From: an uncultured marine group I thaumarchaeote
GTDB taxonomy: Archaea > Thermoproteota > Nitrososphaeria > Nitrososphaerales > Nitrosopumilaceae
Assembly (NCBI GenBank): GCA_902578515.1
Contig: CACHDH010000005.1
Location: 1 to 32,820 of the forward strand
DNA length: 32,820 nucleotides
Direction: 5' to 3'
A program made the position numbers and the translations under genes. Shown here piece by piece: positions 8,131-15,957 of the stretch. Position 1 is the stretch's first letter. Every line of letters begins with the position of its first letter. A model generated the notes under the pieces. The model searched no databases. It saw only the letters and a list, made by a program, of their open reading frames with translations, and was not told the origin of the DNA.

Positions 8131-8475
8131 CTAGTCACGATTTTTCATAAACAAATCAAGCATCGTAGTACCATTTTCCGTAATAGAGTATAGTACGTTT
8201 GCTCCAACTGGTTTTTTTGTGATGAAGTCATAGTCAAGGCAGAGGCGTAGATAGTTCAGGAATGATTTTTTCATTCTTATCTTCGATTTTGTATACAGGT
8301 CGGAGAATGTCATAGAGTTGTTGCGCACCTGATACAGGAGTTTGAGAAGCGATAAAGTGCTATAGTCACGGGTTCTGGCCTTTACCGCGCCTAGCACCTG
8401 TTCATCTCTCTGTATTATGAAGTCGTCAAACTGTTCTGCCACGTCAAGGGGAACATAGGTCAATCTGGCTCTCAT
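8131..8475 (-). CDS. Winged-helix transcriptional regulator
   Basis: A 114-residue protein whose residues of about 36-110 read as an archaeal winged helix: TLSLLKLLYQVRNN (helix 1), TFSDLYTKSKIRMKKSFLNYLRLCLDYDFI (helix 2 and recognition helix), then the wing VLYSITENGTTMLDLF. This resembles small archaeal HTH proteins of the PadR/ArnR-like kind. The N-terminal 35 residues may be an effector or dimer segment. The start is ATG. A perfect 8-base-arm palindrome overlaps the first base of the start codon and lies just downstream of a TATA box, which suggests autoregulation. Neighbours are the PAC2 gene downstream and a divergent cation exchanger that could be a target. Confidence 0.7.
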   Translation of the reverse strand: MRARLTYVPLDVAEQFDDFIIQRDEQVLGAVKARTRDYSTLSLLKLLYQVRNNSMTFSDLYTKSKIRMKKSFLNYLRLCLDYDFITKKPVGANVLYSITENGTTMLDLFMKNRD

Positions 8476-8493
8476 TACCGTACTATACGGTAA
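8475..8493. promoter_or_regulatory. Palindromic operator candidate on the winged-helix gene start
   Basis: TTACCGTA-CTA-TACGGTAA is a perfect inverted repeat of two 8-base arms with a 3-base centre. It reaches the first base of the ATG at 8475 and lies between the TATA box and the predicted transcription start. A dimeric regulator bound here would block RNA polymerase. Confidence 0.6.
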
Positions 8494-8497
8494 ATTA

Positions 8498-8506
8498 CTT
8501 TATTAA
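8498..8506 (-). promoter_or_regulatory. TATA box of the winged-helix gene
   Basis: TTAATAAAG on the minus strand is centred 27 bases upstream of the ATG, the spacing for a leaderless transcript. Confidence 0.55.
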
Positions 8507-8573
8507 TCTTAACGTAAGTTTTTTTTGAGCTGACCTACCCATATCTTGAGCTGGGCTTGCCTAGATCTAGATT

Positions 8574-8622
8574 GGTTGTTTCAAGTGTAAATTTTCAGTA
8601 AAACACTTGTTTTAAACAAACC
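8574..8622. promoter_or_regulatory. Nested inverted repeats around the exchanger TATA box
   Basis: CAAGTGT (8582-8588) is matched by ACACTTG (8603-8609), and the flanks GGTTGTTT and AAACAAACC can pair imperfectly. A smaller repeat TTGTTT-T-AAACAA (8607-8619) is centred on the TATA-like TTTTAAAC at 8610-8617, about 26 bases before the GTG start at 8639. The arrangement could be a regulator site on the core promoter. Confidence 0.4.
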
Positions 8623-8638
8623 ATTTTGAAGATTTCAC

Positions 8639-9574
8639 GTGGAAATTACCATTAATGCGTTATTGACAGTTGTCGGTCTAGTCTTGCTATGCTTTGGTGG
8701 TAATTGGCTGGTAAGTGGTGGTGTGTCCATTGCCAAGAAGCTTAGAATTAGTCAGATGGTAATTGGTTTAACAGTTGTAGCATATGGAACATCAACTCCT
8801 GAATTGGCAGCTAGTGTTGCGGCATCGCTAGGTTCGCACACAGATCTAATTCTGGGAAACATAGTTGGAAGTAACATCAGCAACGTGGGAATGGTAATCG
8901 GCATATCAGCAATCATCTCTCCTTTGGTAGTAAGCAAGGCAACCACAAGGAAAGAAGTTCCAATCATGATTGGCGTTATGCTGCTCTTGGTTGCAATGTC
9001 TATAGATGGAGAAATATCACAGTACGACGGAGTTTTGCTGATTGCTGGACTGATTGCGTTTACTGTTTATACAGTTTCAAGGGCTAAAAAAGAACGAAAG
9101 AAGGAAGAGGAAGATACGTCAGCTCAAAAATCATCCATGCCAAAGGCAGTGGGGTTAGTTGCAATCGGCTCTGGACTTTTGTATCTTGGAGGTTATCTTA
9201 CAATAGAAAACGTCGTGTCAATTGCACAGAGCATCGGAGTGTCGGAAACCGTAGTGGGAATAACCATAGTTGCCATAGGAACATCACTCCCAGAACTCAT
9301 CACATCTTTAATTGCAATAAAGAAGGGCCACACCGACATAGGAATTGGAAACATTGTTGGAAGCAATATTTACAACATACTTATGATCATGGGAGTAGCT
9401 TCTGTGATAACCGGCATAGCTGTTGTACCTGAGATCTTCAATGATTATATCATAATGATTGGATTTGCTGTTGTACTAATTGCATTCTTAAGATCTGGCA
9501 TAATTCCACGAGCTGCTGGAATTGGATTGGCAATTGCGTATGCAGTGTATCTTGGTTACACTTTGTTGTTCTAG
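8639..9574 (+). CDS. CaCA-family Na+/Ca2+ (K+-dependent type) exchanger
   Basis: A 311-residue membrane protein with about ten hydrophobic segments, of the YrbG/MaX1 branch of cation/Ca2+ exchangers that export calcium against sodium or protons. The two inverted alpha repeats are clear: YGTSTPELAASVAAS followed by GNIVGSNISNVGMVIG near residues 49-88, and IGTSLPELITSLIAI followed by GNIVGSNIYNILMIMG in the second half. The Glu of each TPEL/LPEL motif is the ion ligand in the family. A charged cytosolic loop (KKERKKEEEDTSAQ) separates the halves. The start must be GTG, because a stop lies four codons upstream. The stop overlaps the convergent neighbour by four bases. Confidence 0.9.
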   Translation: MEITINALLTVVGLVLLCFGGNWLVSGGVSIAKKLRISQMVIGLTVVAYGTSTPELAASVAASLGSHTDLILGNIVGSNISNVGMVIGISAIISPLVVSKATTRKEVPIMIGVMLLLVAMSIDGEISQYDGVLLIAGLIAFTVYTVSRAKKERKKEEEDTSAQKSSMPKAVGLVAIGSGLLYLGGYLTIENVVSIAQSIGVSETVVGITIVAIGTSLPELITSLIAIKKGHTDIGIGNIVGSNIYNILMIMGVASVITGIAVVPEIFNDYIIMIGFAVVLIAFLRSGIIPRAAGIGLAIAYAVYLGYTLLF

Positions 9575-10251
9575 GTTCTCTTTCCCTTTGATTCCTTTAA
9601 AGACGAAATATCAAATCCTTTTGCTAATCGTATACTAGTTTTGACTTTTTTGTTTGGGTCAAACCCGTCAGGGACAACAAATTCATTCCAATCAAAAATC
9701 TTGTAAAACGATTTTTTCCCTTTTTCTAGAATGATTAAAATTTTTAATTTAGACTTATTCTCTTTAACAATTCTATTAAAGTTTAGAACTTCATAATTAG
9801 TCACATAAAATCTATTCATGTTTTTATTTTTTTTGTAAGTTTTGTGCTTGACTTCAAACACATAGTATGACTTTCCTTTTTTACAAAAAATATCTACATA
9901 GCTTAACTCGAATAGGCTGTTTCCGCTTTTCAGACTATCAATTTGCTTTTGATAATAGGATTTGCTAAAGTCAGTTGGGCGCCCCAGTGCTTTTGTGTCT
10001 CTCCCATGTTCAAAGAAGCCAATCCATTCATTTCTGTTGATTTCAGGCATAATTGATTTTCCAACGTATAGTTTGATTAAGGAAAATAGCTTCTTCCTTT
10101 TTCTAATCTTGATAACCCAAGACCGTTTTTCTCTTTTTAATTTTTCTTCGGAATAAATAATTTCATACCCTTCTTTTTCTAAAATATCTAATGCCATAAT
10201 TTCAGCATCAAAGCCTTTTTGAGAAATGGCAGACAATGTTACCATCTGCAT
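9571..10251 (-). CDS. PD-(D/E)XK-fold nuclease-like hypothetical protein
   Basis: A 226-residue soluble, Lys-rich protein. The N-terminus GFDAEIMALDILEKEGYEII resembles the first helix and strand of restriction-endonuclease-like folds. Residues 117-138 (SYVDIFCKKGKSYYVFEVKHK) give Asp120 and, after 12 residues, Glu133-Val-Lys135, the spacing of a PD-(D/E)XK active site. I do not recognise a specific family. It follows cofH by 22 bases and could be in that operon. Its sequence looks more AT-rich than cofH and the exchanger, a hint of separate origin. The ATG at 10251 is used; a second ATG is at codon 3. Enzyme activity is an inference from the motif only. Confidence 0.6.
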   Translation of the reverse strand: MQMVTLSAISQKGFDAEIMALDILEKEGYEIIYSEEKLKREKRSWVIKIRKRKKLFSLIKLYVGKSIMPEINRNEWIGFFEHGRDTKALGRPTDFSKSYYQKQIDSLKSGNSLFELSYVDIFCKKGKSYYVFEVKHKTYKKNKNMNRFYVTNYEVLNFNRIVKENKSKLKILIILEKGKKSFYKIFDWNEFVVPDGFDPNKKVKTSIRLAKGFDISSLKESKGKRT

Positions 10252-10273
10252 TATTCTAGAATATGAGTTTGAT

Positions 10274-11527
10274 CTACGTTCTTTCGTACCTGAATTTTTT
10301 AATTTTGATCAAATCAAAATAAGAGCCAAACTTTGAATCATCTACATTGTCCAAATCCTCGTCGTTTGGTTCATTTTCAAACGTCCTGAGAATTTTATAG
10401 GTGGTATTTCTTTCTGCGGGAATCCTGCCAACATCTCTGACAAGGCGCCGGATTTGCTTTGGCTTCAACAGTTGGCCATACTGTGAGCCTGCAGCAGTTG
10501 AGATGCTCTCATTGATCAGTGTTCCCCCAAAGTCGTTTGCGCCACATTTCAGTAGACGCTGTGACATTTTTTCACCAGTTTTTACCCATGACATCTGTAT
10601 ATTGTCGATGCAGTTGTTCAACATGATTCTGGAGACCGCATGTGTCAACATTATGTCGTCTGAATCAGCGCCAGAGCGAATTCCCTTGTGCAAACCATGC
10701 TTGTACATGGGCGCTTCTGTATGTACAAAATTGAGCGGCACAAATTCGGTAAATCCTCCAGTCTCCTTCTGTATTTTGCGAATGATTCCAATGTGATTGG
10801 CACGGTCTACATAACTTTCCATGTGACCATACATCATAGTTGACGTTGACCTTATTCCAATCTTATGGGCAGTTTTGATAACCTTAATCCAGTCCTTAAC
10901 AGAAATTCTGCCTGGTGAAATTTTATCACGCATTTTTTGATCTAAAATTTCAGCTGACGTACCTGGAATAGTATCCACGCCCGCATTCTTTAATCTCAAA
11001 AGGTAATCTCTTATTGTAATACCGTTTGTTGTTGCTCCATACAAAATCTCTTCAGGTGAAAATCCATGAATGTGCATCTTTGGAATTTCTTTCTTTATCT
11101 CACGACAAATTTTTTCATATAGTTCGCCGTCCATGTCAGGTGGTAGACCAGCCTGTATGCAAACTTCCGTCGCACCTAACTCATGTGCTTCCTTGGATCT
11201 TCTAACTATTTCTTCTACTGGGAGGAGATAACCTTCCTCTTCCCTGAAGTCTCTGCTGAATGCGCAAAATCCACATTGCTTTATACATACATTTGTGAAG
11301 TTGATGTTTCTGTTTACAACATACGTGACAATATCTCCCACTCTTCTTTTTCTAAGTTCGTCAGCTACGGAACAAACAAGTTCATGATCAGTTCCTCTTG
11401 CGGAAAATAACATTACAGAATCTTTTATGTCGATTTCCTTTTCTGACAATGCGTCGTTTAGTATTCCGGCAATGACTGGATCAGCGTGTTTAAGTTCTGA
11501 ATCAAAATTTGTATTTTCTAATGTCAT
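10274..11527 (-). CDS. cofH: FO synthase subunit 2 (CofH)
   Basis: CofH is a radical SAM enzyme that joins a tyrosine-derived fragment to 5-amino-6-ribitylaminouracil; with CofG it forms FO, the deazaflavin chromophore of F420. The cluster motif is NVCIKQCGFCAF, giving CX3CX2C at about residues 81, 85 and 88 from this start. HIHGFSPEEILYG, PGTSAEILDQKMRDKISP and STMMYGHMES are family hallmarks, and the length of about 417 is normal. The ORF track begins at a TTG, but the ATG two codons later overlaps the cofG stop as ATGA, the classic translational-coupling arrangement, so I prefer it. It is co-transcribed with cofG. Confidence 0.94.
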   Translation of the reverse strand: MTLENTNFDSELKHADPVIAGILNDALSEKEIDIKDSVMLFSARGTDHELVCSVADELRKRRVGDIVTYVVNRNINFTNVCIKQCGFCAFSRDFREEEGYLLPVEEIVRRSKEAHELGATEVCIQAGLPPDMDGELYEKICREIKKEIPKMHIHGFSPEEILYGATTNGITIRDYLLRLKNAGVDTIPGTSAEILDQKMRDKISPGRISVKDWIKVIKTAHKIGIRSTSTMMYGHMESYVDRANHIGIIRKIQKETGGFTEFVPLNFVHTEAPMYKHGLHKGIRSGADSDDIMLTHAVSRIMLNNCIDNIQMSWVKTGEKMSQRLLKCGANDFGGTLINESISTAAGSQYGQLLKPKQIRRLVRDVGRIPAERNTTYKILRTFENEPNDEDLDNVDDSKFGSYFDLIKIKKFRYERT

Positions 11528-12693
11528 CTCCAAAATTCCCTCCTAACATAGTTTTCATCATCTGAAAGCCGTTCGATTTTTTCTTTTAGGTTTGAATTAA
11601 TCATACTGATGAATTCCGGATACACTGGGAAGCGTGCTTTTAATTCAAAATCTTGCGCTGTACATTTTTTTTCCAAGGTGTTAATCTGAGGCCAAGCGAA
11701 TTCTGGGTTAACATAATCCACAGTTATTGGTGATATTCCTCCCCAATCATTTATTCCAACATCAAGAAAGTCATCGTAATTAGTGGGTGAGAGGTTTGGC
11801 GGAATCTGGATATTCATTTCAGGCAAAATTATCCTTGACATCGCTACTATCCTCTTGAAATATTCTTTTGATGTAGATGGATGATCCTTCATCTTTGTAT
11901 CATGTTTTGGCTCAAAGTTTTGTAAGATTACTTCTTGGATATTTCCAAATTGTTTGTGAAGTGTTTTGATTGTAAAAAGAGAATCAATTATTTCATGTTC
12001 GTTCTCTCCTATTCCAACTAGGATTCCCGTCGTCATTGGTATTTTTAATTCGCCCGCATTTTTTAAAATCTGGATTCTTGCCTTTGGGTCCTTGCTTGGT
12101 GCATCGTGATGTGGCATTCCTTTTTCTGCAAGTCTATGGCTAGAATTTTCTAACATCAGTCCCATGCTAACATTTGTTTTTTTCAGCTCATTCATCTCGG
12201 ACTTGTTGAGATTTCCAGCATTTGTATGAGGAAACAATCCTTCGTCTAATAGTAATTCGGAACAATGCGCCAAATATTCACCAGTGGATGAAAAGCCATT
12301 TTGTCTAAGCCATTTCGATGCTTCATCATACTTTTGTTCGGGACTTTCACCAGTAACAAGCAATGCTTCTACACATCTTAGTTTTCTAGCTGATTCCGCT
12401 AGATTTTTCACGTCATCAATGTTCATCATTGAAAGCTTTGATTCGCCAATTTCAGCCTTGTATGTGCAGTATGAACATGTATCCCTGCAAAGATTTACGA
12501 TGTTAAAGAATGCCTTCTTTGAAAAAGAAACAACTTTTCCCTTATGGTGGTCACGAAGATTATTAGCAACTTTGAAAATTTTTTCCGAGTCATATTTTGA
12601 ATGTGAAAATAATTCATATGCGTCATCTTTCGTGATCTCCTTTCCTTCCAAAACTTTGTTTAATGGTTCAAAATCAAATTCTAATCTGCTCAA
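11524..12693 (-). CDS. cofG: FO synthase subunit 1 (CofG)
   Basis: CofG is the second radical SAM partner of FO synthesis and closes the deazaflavin ring from the CofH product. The cluster motif NLCRDTCSYCTYKAE has Cys69, Cys73 and Cys76 (CX3CX2C). Other family features are ALLVTGESPE, ENSSHRLAEKGMPHHDAPSKDP and DWGGISPITVDYVNPE. Length of 389 is close to other archaeal CofG. The start must be TTG, since an in-frame stop lies six codons upstream with no ATG between. A TATA-like AAATAAATA 27 bases upstream supports a leaderless TTG start, and a perfect palindrome overlaps the promoter. It overlaps cofH by four bases. Confidence 0.94.
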   Translation of the reverse strand: MSRLEFDFEPLNKVLEGKEITKDDAYELFSHSKYDSEKIFKVANNLRDHHKGKVVSFSKKAFFNIVNLCRDTCSYCTYKAEIGESKLSMMNIDDVKNLAESARKLRCVEALLVTGESPEQKYDEASKWLRQNGFSSTGEYLAHCSELLLDEGLFPHTNAGNLNKSEMNELKKTNVSMGLMLENSSHRLAEKGMPHHDAPSKDPKARIQILKNAGELKIPMTTGILVGIGENEHEIIDSLFTIKTLHKQFGNIQEVILQNFEPKHDTKMKDHPSTSKEYFKRIVAMSRIILPEMNIQIPPNLSPTNYDDFLDVGINDWGGISPITVDYVNPEFAWPQINTLEKKCTAQDFELKARFPVYPEFISMINSNLKEKIERLSDDENYVRREFWR

Positions 12694-12700
12694 CAGAAAT

Positions 12701-12720
12701 AATACTTGATTTCAAGTATT
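12701..12720. promoter_or_regulatory. Perfect palindrome in the cofG promoter
   Basis: AATACTTGA-TT-TCAAGTATT has two 9-base arms around two bases. It sits in the 43-base gap between the htrA stop and the cofG TTG and overlaps the downstream edge of the cofG TATA box. It could be an operator for F420 synthesis, or a hairpin ending the htrA transcript; no strong U-run follows it in the htrA direction. Confidence 0.5.
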
Positions 12721-12724
12721 TATT
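12716..12724 (-). promoter_or_regulatory. TATA box of cofG
   Basis: AAATAAATA on the minus strand is centred 27 bases upstream of the TTG start at 12693 and overlaps the palindrome. Confidence 0.5.
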
Positions 12725-12736
12725 TTTGATTTTTAA

Positions 12737-13885
12737 TTATAGATCTGGTCTTTCAACCAATTCTAAGGATATGTGCATAAACTCTCCATCCCTTAGTATA
12801 CCCAATGACATTGTGTCACCAACAGATTTCTCACGTTGCAAGTGAACTAGTATATCGCTAATTTTTCTCACTTCTTTATCATCAACTGATAATATGATAT
12901 CACCATTTGCAGGGTATTCCTTACCATCAATCATTTGAGTTTCCGTCATTCCTTTCAAACCAGCCTTATCTGCGGGACTTCCATCAACCACTGTGATCAC
13001 GATAAATCCTTTAGCATCTTTGAGGTCTAACACTCTAGCAAGTTCTGGGTCTATATCTCTGCCAGAAATTCCAATCCATGGATGTTTGTATTCCCCGTCT
13101 TCTATCAGACCTGGAACTATTTTCAATGCAGTGTTGGATGGAACTGCAAATCCAATTCCACTAAATTCACCAGATATAGATTGTATAGCTGTATTGATTC
13201 CTATCACTTCTCCCTTCATATTCAATAATGGTCCACCTGAGTTTCCTGGATTTATTGCTGCGTCAGTTTGAATAACATCTGGAATTGAAAACCCGCTGTC
13301 TTGAGTAGGGAGTAATCTGCCAATCTGACTAACAATACCAGAAGTCATTGAACCTGAAAGTCCAAATGGGTTTCCAATAGCAGCTACCGGTTCACCAACA
13401 TGAAGTTGTGATGAGTCACCCATCTGTAATGGATGTAGTAAACGTGGTTTTTCACTGACCTTGATGACAGCAATGTCTGTAAATTTGTCCTTTCCTACTA
13501 TCTCAGCATCATATTGTGTTCCATCCAAAAATGTTACAGTTGCTTTACTAGCGCCTTCAACAACATGTGCATTTGTAATAATGTGACCCAAATTATCATA
13601 AACAAAACCAGAACCCATACCAGGCGTATCCCTTGGTCCATCAGGTCCTCTCTGAACACCAATTTTCACTACACCAGCCTCAGATTTTTCAAACAGTTGG
13701 ACTAGATTGAGATTACCTTTTGCTGTATATGACGTTTCATCACCCAATATTGTTGTGTCATGTCCATTTGACGTAATCAGTTCAGGTGTTCCAACATTTT
13801 CAGAGGGAATTACAATAAACGCGAAAAGCAGTATTGCTATAGTAGCTCCCACTATACCACCAACAACAAATCCAGATTTTGCCAA
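12737..13885 (-). CDS. HtrA/DegP-type membrane-anchored serine protease
   Basis: A protease for damaged or misfolded proteins on the outer face of the membrane. Residues 6-26 form a single N-terminal membrane anchor with no obvious signal peptidase site. The trypsin-like domain has the full triad: His107 in IITNAHVVEG, Asp137 in FTDIAVIKV and Ser216 in NPGNSGGPLL. One PDZ domain follows (about 275-380) with IGISGRDI and SPADKAGLKG. Length of 382 is normal for a one-PDZ HtrA. The start is TTG; AGAGG lies about ten bases upstream and a TATA-like TTTATAGATAAA is 27 bases upstream. The downstream cof genes have their own promoter, so linkage may be incidental. Confidence 0.92.
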   Translation of the reverse strand: MAKSGFVVGGIVGATIAILLFAFIVIPSENVGTPELITSNGHDTTILGDETSYTAKGNLNLVQLFEKSEAGVVKIGVQRGPDGPRDTPGMGSGFVYDNLGHIITNAHVVEGASKATVTFLDGTQYDAEIVGKDKFTDIAVIKVSEKPRLLHPLQMGDSSQLHVGEPVAAIGNPFGLSGSMTSGIVSQIGRLLPTQDSGFSIPDVIQTDAAINPGNSGGPLLNMKGEVIGINTAIQSISGEFSGIGFAVPSNTALKIVPGLIEDGEYKHPWIGISGRDIDPELARVLDLKDAKGFIVITVVDGSPADKAGLKGMTETQMIDGKEYPANGDIILSVDDKEVRKISDILVHLQREKSVGDTMSLGILRDGEFMHISLELVERPDL

Positions 13886-13905
13886 GTGTTTTTTTCCTCT
13901 TATTT

Positions 13906-13917
13906 TTTATCTATAAA
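13906..13917 (-). promoter_or_regulatory. TATA box of htrA-like gene
   Basis: TTTATAGATAAA on the minus strand is centred about 27 bases before the TTG at 13885. Confidence 0.5.
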
Positions 13918-13922
13918 CCATT

Positions 13923-15131
13923 CTATACATTGATGGATTTTTGGACCTGCCCTTTCATATGATACGTTCTTCCTCTCCATGATACAGCTGTCTTGCTTTT
14001 TGCCTGAATTAAGCCAGCCAAAAAACCACAAGCCACAATGAAGCCACCAACAGGTGCAAGCAACGAGTATCTTAATTTCAGATCAAGACCCTTTGTTGCA
14101 TCCAACATTCCTCCTAAGTATACAAGTGAAGATGTAATACATGAGATTACAAAAAGTACCAAAGACGAATCTGAATTAAAAATAATTGCAGAGTATGCAA
14201 GAATCGGAAATGGCATGAACAATAAAAATAAAACTCCAAAAAAACTTGCCACAGCAATTTTTGCATTTTGAAGATAGAGTGGTATCATAAGTCTCTTTAG
14301 CGCGTTCCATAGTGTGGAGGAATCTCTTGCCCATACAGCGTCAATAAGATGTTCACCCCTTACCATACGCATTTTGAAGTTGGATTCTTTGACTTTTTTT
14401 CCAAGCGCACCATCTTCAACAATTTCACTTTTCACACCTTCATGTGTTCCAACAGAATCATAAGTTGTTTTTTTCATAATAAAGAAACTTCCAAAAAAAT
14501 ATCCAGTGTTTTTTGATTTATCATTTACACGTAACGCAGAAAATCTAGTATGCAAAAATGTGGAAATCATTGGCAGCGTTATTTTTGTTATTCCATCTAA
14601 ACACAACATTTTTGGAATAACTGTTAGCGCATCAAGTTCTAATGACAGTAGATGAGATACAGCAAGGGAAATTACAGATTTTTTATGTGTAGTATCAGCA
14701 TCGGTAAATAGAAGTAAATCTCCTGAAGCAACTTTGTATCCCTCCATGCATGCCCAATTTTTTCCCATCCATCCATCAGGTTTTGTCTTAGCATCTACAA
14801 AAATTACTTTGGGAAATTTTTCAGAATATTTTTTCATTATATTTCCAGTTGAGTCATCTGATGAGTCGTTAATCGCTATGATCTCATAGTTGTCATAGTC
14901 TTGTTCGACTAAGGAGTTAAGACATTTTTCAATAAATTTTTCTTCATTTCGTGCAGGTAAAATTACTGAAACCTTTGGATTTGAATGATTCTTTTTTTCG
15001 AATTTATCCAAGAATGGTGAATTACTGAACGTGTTTAGCATCGACTTAATCAAAGAGATCCACGTTGCTGAAACTCCAATTAGGATTGCAACAAGTATGT
15101 AATTGATTACATCCAATATTATGTCAATCAA
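13923..15131 (-). CDS. Membrane glycosyltransferase, family 2
   Basis: A 402-residue GT-A glycosyltransferase anchored at both ends. One N-terminal membrane helix (about 8-30) precedes the catalytic domain, which starts at KVSVILPARNEEKFIEKCL and has INDSSDDSTG and the metal-binding LLFTDADTTH (DAD near 144-146). An EDGALGKKVKE segment near 244 fits the acceptor-side catalytic acid. About three or four C-terminal membrane helices follow. The layout resembles HpnB/CrtQ-type enzymes that glycosylate lipids, though the acceptor here is unknown. The TTG start directly abuts the TAA of the SRPBCC gene and no ATG is available for 30 codons, so translation is probably coupled. Confidence 0.85.
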   Translation of the reverse strand: MIDIILDVINYILVAILIGVSATWISLIKSMLNTFSNSPFLDKFEKKNHSNPKVSVILPARNEEKFIEKCLNSLVEQDYDNYEIIAINDSSDDSTGNIMKKYSEKFPKVIFVDAKTKPDGWMGKNWACMEGYKVASGDLLLFTDADTTHKKSVISLAVSHLLSLELDALTVIPKMLCLDGITKITLPMISTFLHTRFSALRVNDKSKNTGYFFGSFFIMKKTTYDSVGTHEGVKSEIVEDGALGKKVKESNFKMRMVRGEHLIDAVWARDSSTLWNALKRLMIPLYLQNAKIAVASFFGVLFLLFMPFPILAYSAIIFNSDSSLVLFVISCITSSLVYLGGMLDATKGLDLKLRYSLLAPVGGFIVACGFLAGLIQAKSKTAVSWRGRTYHMKGQVQKSINV

Positions 15132-15551
15132 TTAGGAACTCTCAGCCTGTTTTTTTATTGATTCTATAGCTTGCTCTGTTCCACTTCGTATGTGTTTCTT
15201 AATCATACCTGTAAACATGCCAGCTAAGCCACCCATTTTAATATCCCAGTTAGCCTCAAGTAAAGAACCAGCGTCTTTAGATTTTAGGTTTAGAGTTTTT
15301 GAACCTTTGATTATTCCCTCAGTGAATTCAGCATGAATTCTTTCCTTTGGTTCTAAAGTGATTTTTTGCATACACTTGGAATCCCTGAACGCGATAACTA
15401 TTTCTCTAGTTATCAAATTACCATCACGAGAAATTATCTTTGTTTCCTTTGTTCCCTTCCAAAATTTTGGTTCTGCATCAAGATCTGAAATTATATCCCA
15501 AACTTTATCGATTGGTGCATTAATCTCAATTGATGTATCTATAGTTGCCAT
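15132..15551 (-). CDS. SRPBCC (START-like) lipid/hydrophobic ligand-binding protein
   Basis: A 139-residue protein beginning TSIEINAPIDKVWDIISDLDAEPKFW, the characteristic first strand and helix pair of the SRPBCC/polyketide cyclase fold, and ending with a long amphipathic helix (GTEQAIESIKKQAE). Such folds form a deep cavity for hydrophobic ligands. The strands between fit the family, and length is typical. The start is ATG, with AT-rich promoter sequence (TTAATATTTAAA) about 24 bases upstream. It is the first gene of a two-gene unit with the membrane glycosyltransferase, so its ligand may be a lipid acceptor of that enzyme; that is inference. Confidence 0.8.
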   Translation of the reverse strand: MATIDTSIEINAPIDKVWDIISDLDAEPKFWKGTKETKIISRDGNLITREIVIAFRDSKCMQKITLEPKERIHAEFTEGIIKGSKTLNLKSKDAGSLLEANWDIKMGGLAGMFTGMIKKHIRSGTEQAIESIKKQAESS

Positions 15552-15568
15552 ACGGGCATGATTTTTTT

Positions 15569-15605
15569 TTTAAATATTAATTTTGATTCCGTAATTAATT
15601 TTAAA
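15569..15605. promoter_or_regulatory. Divergent promoter pair (SRPBCC and tRNA-binding genes)
   Basis: TTAATATTTAAA on the minus strand (15569-15580) serves the SRPBCC gene and TTAATTTTAAA on the plus strand (15595-15605), 26 bases before ATG 15626, serves the tRNA-binding protein gene. Confidence 0.45.
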
Positions 15606-15625
15606 CAGTCAGATTAACGTGTTTC

Positions 15626-15949
15626 ATGTCTATAAGTTATGATGATTTTCAGAAGCTAGATTTGCGAGTTGCAAAGATACTCAAAATAGAAGAGATTCCT
15701 GGCAAAAGCAGAATTGTCAAGGGAGAAATTGACCTTGGTGAGGAAACAAGAGATGTCATTATTGGCGGTGCAGAATTTTATGATCCAGAAGAATTGATTG
15801 GTAAGACTGTGATAGTTGTATCTAATCTTGAGCCCAAAAAGATGGCTGGTGTAGAATCTAATGCTATGCTTCTAGCAGCTGACATTAACGATAAGCCTTT
15901 TTGGTTAACTGTTGACTCCGAGGTTCCACCTGGAACAAAAATCAAATAA
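15626..15949 (+). CDS. tRNA-binding OB-fold protein (MetRS C-terminal domain-like)
   Basis: A 107-residue stand-alone EMAP/Trbp111-type OB fold. It opens with DDFQKLDLRVAKILKIEEIPG, continues with GEIDLGEETRDVIIGG and IGKTVIVVSNLEPKKMAGVESNAMLLAA, all typical of the C-terminal domain of methionyl-tRNA synthetase and of CsaA. In archaea this domain is often a separate gene that binds tRNA and assists MetRS. The length and the absence of a catalytic domain fit that form. The start is ATG with a TATA-like box 26 bases upstream. It converges on tbp with an eight-base gap. A CsaA-like chaperone role is the less likely alternative. Confidence 0.88.
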   Translation: MSISYDDFQKLDLRVAKILKIEEIPGKSRIVKGEIDLGEETRDVIIGGAEFYDPEELIGKTVIVVSNLEPKKMAGVESNAMLLAADINDKPFWLTVDSEVPPGTKIK

Positions 15950-15957
15950 TTCTGTGT

